A stretch of DNA of 50,972 bases from a bacterium (GTDB taxonomy: Bacteria > Electryoneota > AABM5-125-24 > Hatepunaeales > Hatepunaeaceae), in NCBI GenBank assembly GCA_025774605.1, contig JALGVR010000003.1, positions 1-50,972 on the forward strand. Reading direction: 5' to 3'. A program made the translations under genes and the position numbers. The notes below the pieces were generated by a model. The model did not search any database. It had not been told where the DNA came from and worked only from the letters and a program-made list of their open reading frames with translations. Below are positions 15,631-23,859 of the stretch, piece after piece; positions within the stretch are counted from its first letter, which is position 1; each line of letters starts with the position of its first letter.

Positions 15631-16020
15631 TTACTCCTCCCTCGCCGAACCGGCCGATGAACCGCGCAGACGAACCCACTCCAGATCGCCCTTCCCCCAG
15701 ACGTAAGCCAAACCGACGACCAGAATCACGATGAAGATCGCCATGTCAATCCAGGCATAAAGCCCAAGATCGCGCAAATTCAACGCCCAAGGATACAGGA
15801 ACAACACCTCGACATCAAACACCAGAAATATCAATGCCACAATGTAAAACCGCGAGTTGAAACGTACCCAGGTCGGTCCAACGGTCTCTTCACCGCATTC
15901 GTACGTTGAATTTTTAACCGGATTGGGATTCTGGGGCGCGAGCAGCCTGCTTAAAAAGACCGCCGCGAAGACAACGGCTGCTCCACCAAGGAAGAATAGT
16001 AACAGTGGTGCGAAGGTCAC
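15631..16020 (-). CDS. nuoA: NADH-quinone oxidoreductase subunit A
   Basis: First gene of the complex I operon, encoding a three-helix membrane subunit of 129 residues. Typical features are YECGEETVG in the first loop, FYIVALIFLVFDVEVLFLYPW and a C-terminal GLAYVWGKGDLEW. The start is a GTG at 16020; there is no ATG in frame at a sensible position. A candidate promoter lies 27-55 bp upstream. The 281-bp gap to the divergent M6 peptidase gene holds promoters for both directions. Confidence 0.97.
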   Translation of the reverse strand: MTFAPLLLFFLGGAAVVFAAVFLSRLLAPQNPNPVKNSTYECGEETVGPTWVRFNSRFYIVALIFLVFDVEVLFLYPWALNLRDLGLYAWIDMAIFIVILVVGLAYVWGKGDLEWVRLRGSSAGSAREE

Positions 16021-16046
16021 GCTTCATCCATTTCATTTCAGAATAA

Positions 16047-16075
16047 ATTAAGGCTTCAAGATAATTGTTTCACAA
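16047..16075 (-). promoter_or_regulatory. Candidate sigma70-type promoter of the nuo operon
   Basis: Minus strand: TTGTGA (16075-16070) and CTTAAT (16052-16047) with a 17-bp spacer, four of six matches in each hexamer. This would start transcription about 20 bp before nuoA. A second, overlapping pair (TTGCAT/TATCTT) is about as good, so the exact start is uncertain. Confidence 0.3.
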
Positions 16076-16231
16076 TCTGGATGCAAGTTTTTACGCGGTC
16101 ATGTAATGATGATGAATGAATTTCCAAATACTGAATAAAATCCTGGTTGCCGCCGGGTCTTCCGGCGATCTCTCAAACAGATGCAGATCGACCATATCGG
16201 CTGTGCGCATGGATTATCCAACTGTATAAGG

Positions 16232-16260
16232 TTGACAAAAACATCCCGGCAGTGTAAATT
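16232..16260 (+). promoter_or_regulatory. Sigma70-type promoter of the M6 peptidase gene
   Basis: A perfect TTGACA -35 at 16232-16237 is followed, after exactly 17 bp, by TAAATT at 16255-16260. It predicts a start near 16267 and a 5' leader of about 35 nt before the ATG at 16302. Confidence 0.65.
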
Positions 16261-16301
16261 GATTCAAACGACCGTATGAACCGGTAAATTCAGAGATCAC
16301 A

Positions 16302-19300
16302 ATGAAGTTTACAACAATCATGACGCCTCTCTCGGTTATTCTACTCATCGGATCCGCCGTCTTCGCCATGCCGCCGCTTGAAGGCAACTGGGAGCCCGAT
16401 TACCCTCCCGGAGTGAACGCACCTGATCGCGGAATCGCCACGCGCGATGATGCCGACTTTGAGGGCGAATGGCAATGCCTGATCATCCTGGTGGATTTCG
16501 AGGATTATCCCTGGAACAGGCAGGACGACGACAATTTCCCCAACGATGATACGCTTTACACCCAAAATCATTACACAAATATGCTCTTTTCTGTGGATGA
16601 ATACCGTCATCCCGGCGCTGAGAGCGAGTTTACCGGTTCAATGAGGGACTACTACCTCGAGATATCCTGCGGCGTCTTTGAGACCGTCGGCACGGTTACA
16701 CGCTGGTACCGGGCCCCCGAGCCGCTGTCCTACTACTGCAACAATGACGGCCAAGAGGGTACTGATGACGACCACGGCTTCGGCGCCTATCCCCACAACG
16801 CGCAGAGGCTGGTTGAAGATGTTCTCGAGCTCGCCGACGATGACGTTGATTTCTCCGAATTCGACAACGACGACAACGGTACAATTGACGGACTCTTCGT
16901 CGTTCACGCCGGCCCCGGTGCGGAAGCCGTGGGCAGGAACCCGGATTACATCTGGTCGCATAAATGGCAGATCCAGCCGCAGGAGCGAGACGATGTGACG
17001 ATCTCTACATATTCGATGGAACCGGAAGACGGCGCGATCGGCGTTTTCTGTCATGAATTCGGACATGTACTGGGGCTGCCCGATCTGTACGACACCGATT
17101 ACTCCTCGCAGGGCATCGGCGACTGGGGGCTGATGAGCGGTGGAAGCTGGGGGCATCGCGCCGACGATCCCTACGGTTCAAGCCCCGTGCACATGTGCGG
17201 TTGGTCAAAATTGCAGCTTGGATGGGCGGAGATGACCAACATAACCCAGACCACCGAGGATGTCGAAATCCCGCCGGTGATCGAGGGCAATATCATTTAC
17301 AGGCTGTGGGCGGGTGGAGATGAAGAATCAAGCGAATATTTCCTGGTGGAGAACCGCCGACAGATCGGGTTCGATGCCTCACTCACCACCCGCCAGGTCA
17401 GGGGTGGCTTTGCCGCTCCCGAAGGCCTGCTGATAACGCACATCGATGATGATATCTGGCGTAACGACGACGAGTTGCACCGGCTGGTCGACGTTGAGGA
17501 GGCTTCGCCGGTCTATATCGACGGGCGTCCGCGCGAAAACCTCGACGGAAACCTGCAGGACTACGGACCAAACAACCTCTATAATCCGCATCGCGGCGAT
17601 AACGGCGACCTCTGGCCCGGCTTCAGCGAACACAACGAAGACTCCACGGAATGGATCGGCGAACGCGACCGAACATGCTTCGGCAGTTTCTCTGAACCAT
17701 CCAGCCATGATTACAACGAAACTCCCACACTGGTGGAGGTTTACGACATGAGACTGGAGGATGAAAACGTGGTGTGCAGCTTCTCAGTCGACGCCGACGA
17801 CCAGCCGTTCCTGGTTGTCAGCAACCGCCGGATCAGCGACGCGGAGGGCGGCAACGGCAACGATTTCATCGAACCCGGGGAGACGATCGAACTGTTCGTT
17901 GAGCTGGAGAACGTCGGCGGCAGGGATGCCAGTGATGTCGTAATCAACCTGGAATACGAGGGTGGCTATGCAGTAGTGCAGGAAGGTGTTTCCAATCTTG
18001 ATCAGATCGAAGCTGGAGAATCAGTTGCACTCGAGTCACCATTTATCTTTGAGGTGTATGATGATACTCCGATGTGGACTTTGCTCGAATTTGAACTGAC
18101 GATAGCAGAAGAGGATTACCTGTTCATCTACCCGCTTAGACTGGATGTTCGTCCGCCGCATGAGTGGTACAAGTATCCTGATAATCCGGTATTTACCGGT
18201 ACTGAAGGCGACTGGAACGAGGAAGGACCGTTTTCACCCGCCCTGTTGGTCGAGGGCGACACCCTGAAATGCTGGTTCGTCGGCAGATCCCTGCAGGGTG
18301 ATCCGCCGGTCAACGGAGCGATCGGCTACGCCTGGAGCGTTGACGGAGGCTTAAGCTGGGAAGAGCTGGACGAACCGGTCTTGTCGCCGGATCCGGAGGT
18401 CGACTGGATCTGGGCATTCACCGGTATCGGCATGATGCCGCTTGGTGAAGACGGTTATCTTATGGCATTCATAGCGATAGACGAGGATTCCACGGCATCG
18501 ATCGGGCTCGCACACTCGCGAAACGGCCTGATCTGGTCAGTCGATGAGGAACCGGTCATCAACAACGGCGACGGCTGGATGACCGACCTTTTCACGATGG
18601 GTCAGCTTTCGATCTTTCACTTCAACGATCAAACCGGCCTGGCTTTTCAGGGAACCAACGCCATGGGATTTCCGCAGATTGGTTTTGGGTTCTCTGAAGA
18701 TATGGATACCTGGGAAATTAACAATGAACTTGTTCTCATGCCAACCATGAACGCAATGGACTTCGACGGCTATGCCCTGCTGTCTCCTGAAGTTGTTCCA
18801 AGTGGTGATGATTATGAGATCCTTTACGCCGGATTGGGTGGAAATTTTGCGTTCAGCCTGGGTGTGGCTTTTACAGACGGTGAGAATATCACCCGGCATC
18901 ACGGGCTCGAAGCCGGCGGCGCGGTACTTGAGCCGGGCGGCGTAGGCGGCTGGGGTGAAATCTACCTTGTAGGAGGCAGGTATTTCAACTGGGGTGAAGA
19001 GCGGCGGATGATCTTCTGCGGTTTGGATGAAGGAAATGCATCCGCTATAGGTCTGGCGTTACAGTATCCGTACTTGTCCGCACCCGAATCTGATGAACAT
19101 CAGGTTCAGTTGCCAAGTGTAATCATGCTCGATCCAGCTTATCCGAACCCGTTCAACAGCAGCACGACCATCAGTTACATCCTGGCGCGCAACGGGTTGG
19201 TCCAGGTGACGATCCGCGATGTTACAGGACGTGAGATAGTAAGCCTCGTTGAAGGTTATCGCAACGCCGGTCAATACTCGATTGTGTGGAACGGCATGAA

Positions 19301-19394
19301 TGGGGAGGGTAAGCTTGTGTCCAGTGGACTTTACTTCGTAACTGTAAGCGGCTTCAACCAGTCAAAAAACATGAAAATGCTGCTGGTTAAGTAA
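16302..19394 (+). CDS. Secreted M6-type metallopeptidase with beta-propeller-like region and T9SS sorting domain
   Basis: A 1030-residue exported protein. A signal peptide (about 1-22) ends VFA. An M6 (immune inhibitor A-like) peptidase domain follows, with zinc motif HEFGHVLGLPD at 251-261, an Asp-rich DNDDNGTIDG stretch at 188-197 that could bind calcium, and the usual GDWGLMSGGSWG after the active site. Residues about 505-620 look like a CARDB/Ig-type domain (FIEPGETIELFVELENVG). About 620-925 contains repeated FSPALLVEGDTLKCWFVG-like and DGLSWE/NGLIWS strands, like the five-bladed propeller of GH43/GH32/GH130-type proteins. Residues 943-1030 (PAYPNPFNSSTTISY to the C-terminus) form a T9SS type A/FlgD-like sorting domain. 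It probably degrades extracellular protein or peptide-glycan material at the cell surface. It is the only plus-strand gene here, and no T9SS machinery genes are in the window. Confidence 0.9.
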   Translation: MKFTTIMTPLSVILLIGSAVFAMPPLEGNWEPDYPPGVNAPDRGIATRDDADFEGEWQCLIILVDFEDYPWNRQDDDNFPNDDTLYTQNHYTNMLFSVDEYRHPGAESEFTGSMRDYYLEISCGVFETVGTVTRWYRAPEPLSYYCNNDGQEGTDDDHGFGAYPHNAQRLVEDVLELADDDVDFSEFDNDDNGTIDGLFVVHAGPGAEAVGRNPDYIWSHKWQIQPQERDDVTISTYSMEPEDGAIGVFCHEFGHVLGLPDLYDTDYSSQGIGDWGLMSGGSWGHRADDPYGSSPVHMCGWSKLQLGWAEMTNITQTTEDVEIPPVIEGNIIYRLWAGGDEESSEYFLVENRRQIGFDASLTTRQVRGGFAAPEGLLITHIDDDIWRNDDELHRLVDVEEASPVYIDGRPRENLDGNLQDYGPNNLYNPHRGDNGDLWPGFSEHNEDSTEWIGERDRTCFGSFSEPSSHDYNETPTLVEVYDMRLEDENVVCSFSVDADDQPFLVVSNRRISDAEGGNGNDFIEPGETIELFVELENVGGRDASDVVINLEYEGGYAVVQEGVSNLDQIEAGESVALESPFIFEVYDDTPMWTLLEFELTIAEEDYLFIYPLRLDVRPPHEWYKYPDNPVFTGTEGDWNEEGPFSPALLVEGDTLKCWFVGRSLQGDPPVNGAIGYAWSVDGGLSWEELDEPVLSPDPEVDWIWAFTGIGMMPLGEDGYLMAFIAIDEDSTASIGLAHSRNGLIWSVDEEPVINNGDGWMTDLFTMGQLSIFHFNDQTGLAFQGTNAMGFPQIGFGFSEDMDTWEINNELVLMPTMNAMDFDGYALLSPEVVPSGDDYEILYAGLGGNFAFSLGVAFTDGENITRHHGLEAGGAVLEPGGVGGWGEIYLVGGRYFNWGEERRMIFCGLDEGNASAIGLALQYPYLSAPESDEHQVQLPSVIMLDPAYPNPFNSSTTISYILARNGLVQVTIRDVTGREIVSLVEGYRNAGQYSIVWNGMNGEGKLVSSGLYFVTVSGFNQSKNMKMLLVK

Positions 19395-19429
19395 GAATCA
19401 GTATAACCGATTGGCGATTTGACGGACCG

Positions 19430-19499
19430 CGTCATTCTGAACGAAGTGAAGGATACCGCTGGTCAGAGGAGAGACCCTATCACTCTGTTCCGGGTGACG
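19430..19499. repeat. Degenerate copy of GTCATTCTGA-type inverted repeat
   Basis: The left arm at 19430-19449 (CGTCATTCTGAACGAAGTGA) and the imperfect right arm at 19480-19499 (TCACTCTGTTCCGGGTGACG) are inverted relative to each other. It is the same family as 25982-26058 but decayed. It lies between the convergent ends of the M6 peptidase gene and oppF. I see no terminator beyond this. Confidence 0.55.
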
Positions 19500-19538
19500 T
19501 TCAATGTATTAATGTCCGGTTGAAAGCAACCTGGTTAA

Positions 19539-19547
19539 GGGGGGGGG
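19539..19547. repeat. G9 homopolymer tract
   Basis: Nine consecutive G residues after TTAA, 4 bp beyond the oppF stop codon. It resembles the TTAAGGGGGG part of the repeat at 21594-21635 and is probably a remnant of that family. Confidence 0.6.
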
Positions 19548-19551
19548 TACT

Positions 19552-20562
19552 TCACACCCATGGACACGCTACTTTTGTTCCATCTCCATAATCCCTCAAC
19601 TGCGGCACCTCCTTGGCACAGCTTTCCCTGGCAATCGGACAGCGCGTCCGGAAACCGCAACCGGACGGCTTGGCCAGCGGCGACGGCACATCTCCCTTGA
19701 GGATGATGCGTTCACGCGCCTTGGCGCCCTTCGGATCCGGCAGCGGTACAGCCGACAAGAGCGCTTTTGTATACGGATGCTTGGGGTTGCTGTACACAAT
19801 TGTGGAAGGTCCTAACTCAACCAGATCCCCCAGATACATCACCGCAATCCGCTTGGAGATGTGCTCGACCACCGACAGGTCATGGGCGATGAACAGGAAC
19901 GTCAGCCCGAACTCATCCTGGAGATCCTGCAACAGGTTGATCACCTGCGCCTGAATGGATACATCCAGCGCCGACACCGGCTCGTCGGCAATGATGACCT
20001 TCGGGTTGGTCGCCAGGGCGCGGGCGATGCCGATCCTCTGCCGCTGCCCGCCGGAGAACTCGTGTGGATAGCGCTGCGCCTGCTCGGGACTAAGACCAAC
20101 CTTGTTCAACAGCCAGCCGATACGCTCCATCCGCTCGGTCCTGGACATCTTCGTATGGATCAGCAGCGGTTCCTCGACGATCCTCGCCACAGTCAGGCGG
20201 GGGTTGAGCGAGGCGAACGGATCCTGGAAGATCATCTGAATCTGCGAACGGTAGGGACGCATTTCCTTGCGTTTCATCTTCGCCAGGTCAACCTGACCGT
20301 CCTCGTTGTTCAGGAATATGTTACCTTCAACCACGACGTCCGGCGCGGTCGCCTGCAGAATATTGACGATGGCGCGTCCGATGGTGGTCTTGCCGCAGCC
20401 TGATTCGCCGACCATGCCGAGTGTTTCACCGCGTTCCATGTCGAACGTAACGCCGTCGACCGCCTTGATCTCGGCGACCTTGGACAGGAACAGCCCGCCG
20501 AAGATGGGGTAACGGACCTTGAGGTCGCGGACTTCGATGATGTTTCCATTGTCTCCCATCAT
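19552..20562 (-). CDS. oppF: Peptide ABC transporter ATP-binding protein, OppF/DppF family
   Basis: Cytoplasmic ATPase of a peptide importer, 336 residues. Walker A GESGCGKTT is at 52-60, the signature FSGGQRQRIGIARAL lies in the middle, and Walker B with D-loop reads VIIADEPVSALD. The C-terminal oligopeptide-type extension has cysteines (GCGFRTRCPI, ESC, ACPWV). The start overlaps the oppD stop (ATGA-type overlap; two adjacent ATG codons), with a strong GGAGGAGG site. It probably pairs with the OppD-type ATPase upstream; E. coli YejF is one fused polypeptide, here it is two. Confidence 0.95.
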   Translation of the reverse strand: MMGDNGNIIEVRDLKVRYPIFGGLFLSKVAEIKAVDGVTFDMERGETLGMVGESGCGKTTIGRAIVNILQATAPDVVVEGNIFLNNEDGQVDLAKMKRKEMRPYRSQIQMIFQDPFASLNPRLTVARIVEEPLLIHTKMSRTERMERIGWLLNKVGLSPEQAQRYPHEFSGGQRQRIGIARALATNPKVIIADEPVSALDVSIQAQVINLLQDLQDEFGLTFLFIAHDLSVVEHISKRIAVMYLGDLVELGPSTIVYSNPKHPYTKALLSAVPLPDPKGAKARERIILKGDVPSPLAKPSGCGFRTRCPIARESCAKEVPQLRDYGDGTKVACPWV

Positions 20563-21563
20563 TCACCCTCCTCCTCTGGTGAGCTGGAGAATAGATGACA
20601 CCTGACCCAGCGACCGTCTTCGACCTCCGTGAGCTTCGGTTCAACCCTGCTGCAGATGGGCATGACACTTTCACACCGATTGGAGAATTTGCAACCCGCC
20701 GGGAATTCGATGATGCTCGGCACCGTTCCGGGGATGGTGTATAACCTGTGCTGTTTCTGTAGATCAGGGCGGGGCAGCGATTTCAACAGTCCGATTGTGT
20801 ACGGATGCAGGGGCTCCTCGAACAGCGGCTCTGCCTCGGCGACCTCCTGAATCATGCCGCCGTACATCACGATGACCCGCTGGCATGTTTCGGCTATCAC
20901 CGCCAGGTCATGAGTGATAATCATGATCGCGGCCTCCTTCCGCCTCTCCTGGAGTGAAAGCATCAGGTCGATGATCTGCGCCTGAATGGTCACGTCGAGC
21001 GCGGTGGTCGGCTCGTCGGCGATAAGGATTGCCGGGTCGCAGGCGAGGGCGATAGCGATCATCACCCGCTGACGCATGCCGCCCGAGAACTGGTGCGGGT
21101 AATCCTTCATCCGCTTTGCCGCATCGGGAATGCCGACATGTTCGAGCATTTTGACGGCGTGGTCGAACACTTCGCTCTCCCGCACGAAACCGTGGTGGCG
21201 AATGATCTCCTCGACCTGGAAACCGATGGAGAACACGGGGTTGAGCGACGTCATCGGCTCCTGGAAGATCATGGCTATGTCACGCCCGCGCACCTTGTAC
21301 ATCTCTTCGAGGGGAACCTTGAGCAGGTCCTTTCCTTCGAACAAAACCTCACCGGAGACGATCTCGCCGGGCGGATTGGGAATCAGGCGTATCAACGACA
21401 GCGCAGTCACCGATTTACCGGAGCCGGACTCGCCGACAATGCCGAGAACTTCGCCCTTCCTGACGTTGAAGTCGACACCGTCGATCGCCTTGCCCAGACC
21501 GGCTTCGGTGCGGAAGTAGGTCTTTAGGTTCTTGACCTCTAACAGTATTTCGTCTCTATGCAA
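20559..21563 (-). CDS. oppD: Peptide ABC transporter ATP-binding protein, OppD/DppD family
   Basis: ATPase partner of the OppF-type protein, 334 residues. Walker A GESGSGKS is at 44-51, the signature is FSGGMRQRVMIAIAL, and Walker B/D-loop is ILIADEPTTALD. The C-terminus has the Cys-containing oligopeptide-transporter extension (CKFSNRCESVMPIC). The most likely start is a TTG at 21563 giving MHRDEILLEV; no ATG fits and the ribosome-binding site is weak. An 83-bp gap with a C12 tract separates it from the permease gene upstream. Confidence 0.94.
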   Translation of the reverse strand: MHRDEILLEVKNLKTYFRTEAGLGKAIDGVDFNVRKGEVLGIVGESGSGKSVTALSLIRLIPNPPGEIVSGEVLFEGKDLLKVPLEEMYKVRGRDIAMIFQEPMTSLNPVFSIGFQVEEIIRHHGFVRESEVFDHAVKMLEHVGIPDAAKRMKDYPHQFSGGMRQRVMIAIALACDPAILIADEPTTALDVTIQAQIIDLMLSLQERRKEAAIMIITHDLAVIAETCQRVIVMYGGMIQEVAEAEPLFEEPLHPYTIGLLKSLPRPDLQKQHRLYTIPGTVPSIIEFPAGCKFSNRCESVMPICSRVEPKLTEVEDGRWVRCHLFSSSPEEEGE

Positions 21564-21593
21564 TGTATCAGTTCGTTATTTATTTCCGATTCT

Positions 21594-21635
21594 CCCCCCC
21601 CCCCCGTTATTGCAGGGGTGATTAAGGGGGGTCAC
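21594..21635. repeat. C12 tract and G-rich repeat between permease and ATPase genes
   Basis: Twelve consecutive C residues (21594-21605) are followed by CGTTATTGCAGGGGTGA-type sequence and TTAAGGGGGG, so the C and G tracts can pair. It lies in the middle of the peptide-transport operon, 31 bp before the oppD start. The long homopolymer is prone to slippage and to sequencing error. It is related in composition to the valS insertion (2199-2237) and the G9 tract at 19539. Confidence 0.6.
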
Positions 21636-21646
21636 TTAATTGAAGA

Positions 21647-22720
21647 CTACCTCAACCTTGAATACTCCCTCGGGTCGAAGGCGTTCCTGACAGCCTCACC
21701 GACAAAAACCACCATTAAGAGCGTAACGAACATCGCACCCAGCGGGAACAGCACCAGCCACCAGGAGAAGATGTTGCCCATCCCCTGCTGGACCAGCTCG
21801 CCCCACGACGGCGTCGGCGGCGGCAGTCCGAAGCCGAGGTAGTCGAGCGATACCAATGATATTATATAGCCGACGATTCTGAAGGGTGCGAATGAGATGA
21901 CCGGCGTCAGCGCGTTGGGCAGGATATGCTTGAATATAACCTTCCGGTCGGTGGCGCCCATGGCGATAGCCGCCTGTACGTAGTCCTTCGCCTTCTCCCG
22001 GTAAAATTCACCACGCATGTAGTAGGTCATACCGGTCCAGCCGAAGAAAGCCATGATGCCGACGAGCAGTCCGAAGTTCGGTTGAATTATTGCGCTTATG
22101 ATGATGACAATGAACAGGAACGGCATCGAAGACCAGATTTCGATTATCCGTTGACCTATTATATCGAACCAACCCCCGTAATAACCGAGCAGGGAGCCGA
22201 TGGCGATCCCGATCGCATAACATACAACAACCAACACCAGCGCGAAGGATATGGATGTGTTAAAGCCGTAGGCAAGTCTGACAAACACGTCCCGGCCGCG
22301 GTCATCAGTGCCGAACCAGTGATCCCTGGATGGAGCGTTCGGTGGTTCCTTGGAAGGATCGGTGAGGCTTTCATAGGGACCGTAAGGATAAAGCGGCATA
22401 AGAACCCAGTTGCCCTCGTTCTCATTTTTAAACTGCTTCTTCAGCTCCCTGTAGTTCGCTTCACCGTAAACATCCTGACCGAAATACTTGCCCTGGTAGA
22501 ACTTAAGAACCGGAAAATGAAGCCTGCCGTTATACTTGACGACCAGCGCCTTGTAGTTCATGAGCATTGGAGCGAAGAAGGAGATGATGTACATCACTAC
22601 GATAATCCAGAACGAATAATAGCCCCGCTTGAACTTCTTGAAACGCTTGAGGCGTTTGCGGAACAGCGAGACCGACTTATACTCGTTCTCGTTCTTGTTC
22701 GGAACTGTATCAGCCATCAA
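21647..22720 (-). CDS. yejE: Peptide ABC transporter permease, YejE-like
   Basis: Inner-membrane permease of 357 residues. After a basic N-terminus and one helix there is a periplasmic region of about 90 residues (NYKALVVKYNGRLHFPVL, later DHWFGTDDRGRDVF) that is characteristic of YejE rather than of OppC/DppC. About five more helices follow, with the EAA-type loop VQAAIAMGATDRKVIFKHILP that contacts the ATPases. E. coli YejABEF imports microcin C and other peptides; the substrate here is unknown. The start is one of two adjacent ATG codons, 5 bp after the yejB stop. Confidence 0.92.
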   Translation of the reverse strand: MMADTVPNKNENEYKSVSLFRKRLKRFKKFKRGYYSFWIIVVMYIISFFAPMLMNYKALVVKYNGRLHFPVLKFYQGKYFGQDVYGEANYRELKKQFKNENEGNWVLMPLYPYGPYESLTDPSKEPPNAPSRDHWFGTDDRGRDVFVRLAYGFNTSISFALVLVVVCYAIGIAIGSLLGYYGGWFDIIGQRIIEIWSSMPFLFIVIIISAIIQPNFGLLVGIMAFFGWTGMTYYMRGEFYREKAKDYVQAAIAMGATDRKVIFKHILPNALTPVISFAPFRIVGYIISLVSLDYLGFGLPPPTPSWGELVQQGMGNIFSWWLVLFPLGAMFVTLLMVVFVGEAVRNAFDPREYSRLR

Positions 22721-22725
22721 TCCAC

Positions 22726-23805
22726 CTATTTGAAACGTATGCGCGGATCCACCACCGCATAGATGACGTCCGAGATGATCGCGCCGGTCAGCTTGATGAG
22801 GCTTCCGATCACCAGGAAGGTCAACATGATCGGGTAATCCCTGACCAGCAGCGCGTTAAATGTCAGAAGCCCCATACCGTTGATATTAAAGGTCTTTTCG
22901 ATCAGGTAGGAACCCATGAAGAAAATCCCCAGCAACCCACCTATGCCTGTTACGATCGGGATAAGTGAATTACGCAGGGCGTGGACGAACACCACGCGTT
23001 TCTCCGCCAGACCCTTGGCGAACGCCGTCCGGACGTAGTCCTGCCCCAGGTTCTCCATCAGGGAGTTCTTCATCAGCACGGTCATCGAGGCGAATCCGCC
23101 GACCATGTATGCAATTACAGGCAATATCGTGTGATAGACCTGATCCGTGATCTTACCCCAGAAGGAAAGATCCTCCCAGAATTCGCTCCTGAATTCCCCG
23201 AGCGGAAAGACATCCCAGAAGCTGCCACCGCCCAACAGCACGAGCAGCACTGCTCCCAGCGCCCAGCCCGGTATTGAATAACCGATGAAGACGAGAACGC
23301 TGGATGCGAGGTCGAACGGAGAGCCGTGCTTTACGGCCTTGGCCACACCGAGCGGTATGCAGACCACGTAGACGAGAATGAAGCTGATCAATCCGAAATA
23401 GATGGATATCGGGAAACGGCTCTTGATGACGTCCCAGACAGGTTCGGCATAAGTGTAGGAGTTGCCGAAATCGAGATGGATGATATTCCACAACCAGATG
23501 GCGTACCGCACGGGAATGGGCTTGTCAAGGTTGTAGTACCTCTTCATCTCCTCCAGCGCCTCCTCCGGAATCTCGACAGAGCCGTACTTGCCGCCGCCGC
23601 CGGCGGTTTCGACGACGCCGGCGCCGCTGCCGGTGATGCCGCCGCCGCCCATCTGAGCCATGCCGCTCTTCAGCTTCATTATCTCCTGTTCGAGCGGACC
23701 GCCGGGCGTGAGTTGGAGGATGAAAAACACCATCAGTGTAATGCCGATGAACGTCGGAATAATCATGATCAGCCGACGGATGAAGTAGCTGGTCATGCCG
23801 CTCAT
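22726..23805 (-). CDS. yejB: Peptide ABC transporter permease, YejB-like
   Basis: Inner-membrane permease of 359 residues and partner of the YejE-like protein. An N-terminal helix is followed by a Gly-rich loop (about residues 45-72) and the amphipathic segment ALEEMKRYYNLDKPIPVRY, as in YejB. The EAA-type loop YVRTAFAKGLAEKRVVFVHAL lies near residue 245, and the C-terminus ends DPRIRFK, close to YejB's DPRIDFE. The start MSGMTSYF has a GGGGAG site 8 bp upstream. It lies 54 bp after the binding-protein gene. Confidence 0.92.
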   Translation of the reverse strand: MSGMTSYFIRRLIMIIPTFIGITLMVFFILQLTPGGPLEQEIMKLKSGMAQMGGGGITGSGAGVVETAGGGGKYGSVEIPEEALEEMKRYYNLDKPIPVRYAIWLWNIIHLDFGNSYTYAEPVWDVIKSRFPISIYFGLISFILVYVVCIPLGVAKAVKHGSPFDLASSVLVFIGYSIPGWALGAVLLVLLGGGSFWDVFPLGEFRSEFWEDLSFWGKITDQVYHTILPVIAYMVGGFASMTVLMKNSLMENLGQDYVRTAFAKGLAEKRVVFVHALRNSLIPIVTGIGGLLGIFFMGSYLIEKTFNINGMGLLTFNALLVRDYPIMLTFLVIGSLIKLTGAIISDVIYAVVDPRIRFK

Positions 23806-23859
23806 ATATTACTCTCCCCGGGTTGGGAACTCTTGGAAAACATGGATATCACCCTGCGC

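Noticed and set aside
16171-16210. Plus-strand MQIDHIG-like start resembling methylmalonyl-CoA epimerase
   Set aside because: The frame stops after about 17 codons and no further similarity follows; treated as coincidence.
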